Source: Rhodocyclaceae bacterium UBA2271 (GTDB taxonomy: Bacteria; Pseudomonadota; Gammaproteobacteria; Burkholderiales; Rhodocyclaceae). Taken from it: a DNA stretch of 15,698 nt. This document shows, one piece after another, positions 13,906 through 15,698 of the stretch (position 1 is its first letter; each line of letters begins with the position of its first letter). The notes under the pieces were generated by a model. That model was given only the letters and a program-made list of their open reading frames with translations, had not been told where the DNA came from and did no database searches. Location of the stretch: contig DDXB01000008.1 of the NCBI GenBank assembly GCA_002347405.1, positions 1-15,698 of the forward strand. Direction: 5' to 3'. The position numbers and the translations under genes are program-made.

Positions 13906-15588
13906 TTACGCAGGCTCGAAGTGCTCCAGCACCAGTTGCACTTTCGCTTCGCCCTGCCACTCGTTGATGTCGAGCCGGAATGCCGCATGGATGCGGTCGG
14001 GGGCGCTGTCGGGATGGTTGAAACGGATGGCATCGAGACGCACGTTGCCTTTTTTCAGCGTGAGCTTGAGGTGCTTGTCTTTCAGCAGCCGCTGTTGCAC
14101 GACCTCGAACTGGTCGGCGAAAAGCGGAGCCGGAAAGCCCTGGCCCCAGACGGCATCCTGCAATAGGCGGGCCGGTGTCAGGCTGTAGTAACCGGCTTCG
14201 AGGGGGCCGTCGGTTTCGTGGGTGCGGGTGAGCGTGGCCGGGGTGAGCAGGGCGCGGGATATTTCCTCGAAGGCCGCCGTGAACTCGCCCAGGCCTTCTT
14301 CGCGGATCGCCAGGCCGGCGGCGGCGGCGTGACCGCCGAAGCGCATGATGAGACCGGGGTGGCGCTTGGCGACGAGATCAAGCGCATCGCGCAGATGCAG
14401 CCCGGCAATGGATCGCCCGGAACCACGCAGTTCGTCGCCGGCACGGGCGAACACGACGGTGGGGCGGTGCAGTTTTTCCTTGACGCGGCCGGCGAGGATG
14501 CCGATGACGCCCTGATGCCAGTCGGGATCGAACAGTGTGAGGCTGGCGCGCTGTCCGGCATCGAGGTCTTCGAGCTGAATGGCTGCCGCGGCCTGCATGT
14601 CGGCTTCGATGGCACGACGTTGATGGTTGATGGCATCGAGTTCCTGCGCAATATTCAGGGCGCGCCCCAGGTCGTCGGTGACGAGACATTCGATGCCGAG
14701 GCTCATGTCGGCCAGTCGACCGGCGGCATTCAGGCGTGGGCCGATGGCGAAGCCGAGGTCGAATGTGCTGGCGCGCGCCGCTTCGCGTCCGGCCACCTGC
14801 AGCAGGGCGGCGATGCCCGTTTGCAGCTTGCGTTGGCGGATGCGCGCCAGACCCTGCGTGACGAGGATGCGGTTGTTGCGGTCGAGCGCCACGACGTCGG
14901 CGACGGTGCCGAGCGCGACGAGGTCGAGCAGGGCGGCGAGGTTGGGTGCGGCGTGGTCGGCAAATGCGCCGCGCTTTCTGAGTTCTGCTCGCAGCGCCAG
15001 CATGACGTAGAACATCACGCCGACGCCGGCAATGCTTTTGCTGGGGAAGCGGCAGCCGGGCTGGTTGGGGTTGACGATGGCATCGGCCGCCGGCAGTTCG
15101 TCGCCGGGCAGATGGTGGTCGGTGACGATCACCGTCATGCCGAGTTGTTTGGCGGCGGCGACCCCCGCCACGCTGGCGATGCCGTTGTCGACGGTGATGA
15201 GCAGATCGGGCTGCATGGCTGCCGCGAGTTGCACGACTTCGGGCGAGAGGCCATAGCCGGTCTCGAAGCGGTTGGGTACGAGGTAGTCGACAATTCCACC
15301 CAGCGCACGCAATGCGCGCAGGCCGACGGCGCAGGCCGTGGCACCGTCGCAGTCATAGTCGGCGACGATGAGGATTTTCTGCTGCGCGGCGATGGCATCG
15401 GCCAGCAAGGTTGCGGCGGTGTCGATGCCTTTCATCTGCTCCGGTGGCAACAGGCTGGCTAGCGAAGTGTCGAGTTCATCGGTACCCGATACGCCGCGGG
15501 CTGCGTAGAGGCGCGCCAGCAGCGGATGGATGCCCGCTTGTTCGAGCATCAGCCGCGCGCGTTGGGGTACGGGACGGATGGCGATCAT
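13906..15588 (-). CDS. recJ: Single-stranded-DNA-specific 5'-3' exonuclease RecJ
   Basis: The product (560 residues; E. coli RecJ is 577) is a DHH-superfamily nuclease acting in RecFOR recombination, mismatch repair and base-excision repair. Motifs in order: VADYDCDGATA (residues 75-85, metal-binding aspartates), VDNGI (133-137), TDHHLPG (156-162, the DHH motif), NPNQPGCRFPSKSIAGVGV, and LDLVALGTVADVV (221-233). GPRLNAAGR (283-291) and the DHHA1 signature RFGGHAAAAGL (416-426) follow, and then the C-terminal OB-like domain. All core residues are intact. The start at ATG 15588 gives the family-like N-terminus ending in HPLLARLYAARG and has AGG 4 bases upstream, a weak ribosome site. A TTG at 15612 would add eight residues and is less likely. 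It is bracketed by repeat modules on both sides; no obvious promoter is seen before the window ends. Confidence 0.96.
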   Translation of the reverse strand: MIAIRPVPQRARLMLEQAGIHPLLARLYAARGVSGTDELDTSLASLLPPEQMKGIDTAATLLADAIAAQQKILIVADYDCDGATACAVGLRALRALGGIVDYLVPNRFETGYGLSPEVVQLAAAMQPDLLITVDNGIASVAGVAAAKQLGMTVIVTDHHLPGDELPAADAIVNPNQPGCRFPSKSIAGVGVMFYVMLALRAELRKRGAFADHAAPNLAALLDLVALGTVADVVALDRNNRILVTQGLARIRQRKLQTGIAALLQVAGREAARASTFDLGFAIGPRLNAAGRLADMSLGIECLVTDDLGRALNIAQELDAINHQRRAIEADMQAAAAIQLEDLDAGQRASLTLFDPDWHQGVIGILAGRVKEKLHRPTVVFARAGDELRGSGRSIAGLHLRDALDLVAKRHPGLIMRFGGHAAAAGLAIREEGLGEFTAAFEEISRALLTPATLTRTHETDGPLEAGYYSLTPARLLQDAVWGQGFPAPLFADQFEVVQQRLLKDKHLKLTLKKGNVRLDAIRFNHPDSAPDRIHAAFRLDINEWQGEAKVQLVLEHFEPA

Positions 15589-15664
15589 GCTGCCTGCGCC
15601 GGGCCGCCCCAAGGAGGCAGCGAGTCATTGACATGGAAGCCACGCAGTGGCTGAACACCCGTCA

Positions 15665-15696
15665 CCCCCCCTTTTCGGGAAGGGGGGCTGGGGGGG
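15665..15696. repeat. C-run/G-run intergenic module, recJ upstream side (cut by window end)
   Basis: Seven C (15665-15671), TTTTCGGGAA, six G (15682-15687), CT, and seven G (15690-15696). The arrangement of one C run, a short loop and two G runs matches the module at 13833-13861. It lies about 75 bp upstream of the recJ start and may extend past the window. Confidence 0.55.
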
Positions 15697-15698
15697 CT

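Noticed and set aside
14218..15462. 414-codon open frame on the plus strand opposite recJ
   Set aside because: RecJ on the minus strand has all DHH and DHHA1 motifs; the opposing frame is Gly/Ala/Glu-rich without motifs.

Overview
The window is dense, high-GC proteobacterial chromosome. Protein style (AcuI/YhdH, PrpE, a COG4663-type TRAP transporter, RecJ), strong GAGGAG ribosome sites and REP-like intergenic repeats suggest a betaproteobacterium, perhaps of the Rhodocyclales/Burkholderiales type. That placement is inference, because no marker gene here fixes the taxon. No phage, integrase, transposase or CRISPR array is visible.

Left part (1-4735): the last 45 codons of a probable ferric-iron ABC permease run toward an oppositely oriented ferric-iron binding protein (fbpA) with a Fur-box-like promoter. 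The two are separated by a hairpin-forming repeat built of 9-bp CACGGAG units. Divergent from fbpA is an acuI-prpE pair (acryloyl-CoA reductase and propionyl-CoA synthetase), both making propionyl-CoA. A tRNA-Val(GAC) gene with its own terminator follows.

Middle part (4736-11799): after a second copy of the CACGGAG repeat comes an IclR-family regulator with a TTG start. It is followed by a same-strand run that reads as one operon: Tat-exported TRAP solute-binding protein, stem-loop, small TRAP permease, large TRAP permease, amidase-signature hydrolase, a 55-residue two-helix membrane protein, and a D-2-hydroxyacid dehydrogenase. The likely logic is IclR-controlled uptake of an organic acid or amide, hydrolysis in the cytoplasm, and oxidation or reduction of a 2-hydroxy/2-oxo acid. 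The substrate cannot be read from sequence.

Right part (11800-15698): mmsA (CoA-acylating methylmalonate/malonate semialdehyde dehydrogenase) is convergent with the operon. Then comes a 545-bp gene-free stretch packed with REP-like hairpins and G/C runs, and then recJ on the minus strand. A similar C-run/G-run module lies at the window's right edge, so recJ is bracketed by related repeats.

A common thread is C3 metabolism. AcuI, PrpE and MmsA all feed propionyl-CoA or acetyl-CoA from acrylate, 3-hydroxypropionate, propionate or semialdehydes, and the TRAP-amidase operon lies between them. Whether they form one pathway is a hypothesis. The most useful leads are the TRAP-amidase-small-protein cassette, the nested palindrome in front of it, and the two repeat families.
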